Origin: Parvularcula maris
GTDB lineage: Bacteria; Pseudomonadota; Alphaproteobacteria; Caulobacterales; Parvularculaceae
NCBI RefSeq assembly: GCF_024505085.1
Contig: NZ_JANIBC010000004.1
Span: forward strand, 145,275-209,274
Direction: 5' to 3'
Length of the DNA stretch: 64,000 bases
The notes under the pieces were generated by a model. That model ran no database searches, was not told the origin of the DNA, and saw only the letters and a program-made list of their open reading frames with translations. The first letter of the stretch is position 1, and every line of letters starts with the position of its first letter. Made by a program: the position numbers and the translations under genes. Positions 63,768-64,000 of the stretch are shown here, in pieces.

Positions 63768-64000
63768 TTAGCTTGCTACTGAGCGAACACTGTTCTTCGC
63801 GCCCTGTTCCGGATCGGGGATGATCCGGTAGCGGGCCTGAAGGAAGCTGTAGAAGGCAAAGCCCAAGAGCCCGATAGAGATCGCGCCGAGAAGGATCGCG
63901 CCGTAGGGCTGCTGCTGGAGCCAGGAGAGCGCACCGCCGACGCCCTTGGCGTTGTCGGGGTTCGTCGTGAAGGCCGCATAGAGCAGGAACGCGCCGATGA
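63768..64000 (-). CDS. DUF1206 membrane protein, 3' part only
   Basis: The window ends inside this gene, so only the last 77 codons are seen. The frame reads AFLLYAAFTTNPDNAKGVGG, then ALSWLQQQPYGAILLGAISI and GLLGFAFYSFLQARYRIIPD, which is the third repeat unit of DUF1206 (two helices with LQQQPYG between). The stop TAA is at 63768-63770. DUF1206 proteins have six membrane helices and unknown function. Operon with CsbD, 15 bp downstream. A different minus-strand frame in the same stretch (63776-63979) is Ser/Arg-rich and spurious. Confidence 0.85.
   Translation of the reverse strand, partial: IGAFLLYAAFTTNPDNAKGVGGALSWLQQQPYGAILLGAISIGLLGFAFYSFLQARYRIIPDPEQGAKNSVRSVAS

Overview
The window is GC-rich chromosomal DNA of an alphaproteobacterium. 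Signs are NrtR/NadQ-type control beside nadABC, DUF1800/DUF1501 and DUF1206 proteins, an M1-peptidase/ABC-permease fusion, a large TonB receptor, and alphaproteobacterial versions of YgfZ, GlyS, PpdK and SucC. A marine Parvularculales- or Hyphomonadaceae-like organism is my guess; there is no rRNA here to confirm it. No prophage, IS element, CRISPR array or rRNA was seen. Most of the window is housekeeping genes with tight ATGA/GTGA overlaps, and the gaps are filled with several families of short palindromic repeats.

Layout. 0-2.5 kb: a low-GC two-gene HEPN/DUF5343 module (minus strand), then 1.3 kb of repeats with no credible gene. 2.5-7.3 kb: VOC protein, Kbp (BON-LysM), YjbQ, small membrane proteins, ndk, EF-hand protein, rlmB, tRNA-Tyr. 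7.3-14.1 kb: sodium symporter, M14 carboxypeptidase, SDR-GST pair, tRNA-Ser. 14.1-22 kb: DUF1501/DUF1800 operon, an ABC ATPase with its permease-aminopeptidase partner, and an acetyltransferase. 22-33 kb: ABC1 kinase bracketed by inverted repeats, sdaA, PPK2, Dps, glyS (with a low-GC in-frame insert) and ppdK. 33-42 kb: SleB-like hydrolase, nadABC, a secreted RTX metalloprotease, and a NUDIX-wHTH NAD regulator. 42-47 kb: HD hydrolase, DEAD-box helicase, and a ketoacyl synthase III gene whose stop codon overlaps the start of a low-GC TIR-domain gene. 47-52.8 kb: an eight-gene minus-strand run csaA-hyp-GNAT-metC-lipoprotein-ygfZ-hyp-tag, then cysK. 53-64 kb: TonB receptor, peptidoglycan-binding protein, mnmA, two small genes, sucC (without sucD), DUF547, an HExxH protein, a CHRD protein with a sorting tail, CsbD, and the end of a DUF1206 gene that runs off the window.

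Functional links. nadA-nadB-nadC make quinolinate-derived NAD, and an NrtR/NadQ-like NUDIX-wHTH protein is encoded 3.4 kb away, with a 15-bp palindrome upstream of nadA as a candidate operator. PPK2, Dps and CsbD suggest a stress/stationary-phase repertoire. PpdK, SdaA and SucC act around pyruvate and the TCA cycle.

The parts most likely to hold something new are four low-GC stretches set seamlessly into GC-rich operons: the TIR gene, two orphan membrane-protein genes, and an in-frame block within glyS. The HEPN/DUF5343 pair at the left edge is the other candidate. HEPN and TIR domains are typical of anti-phage or abortive-infection effectors, but nothing in the sequence proves that role here. 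All calls come from reading the sequence without database searches.
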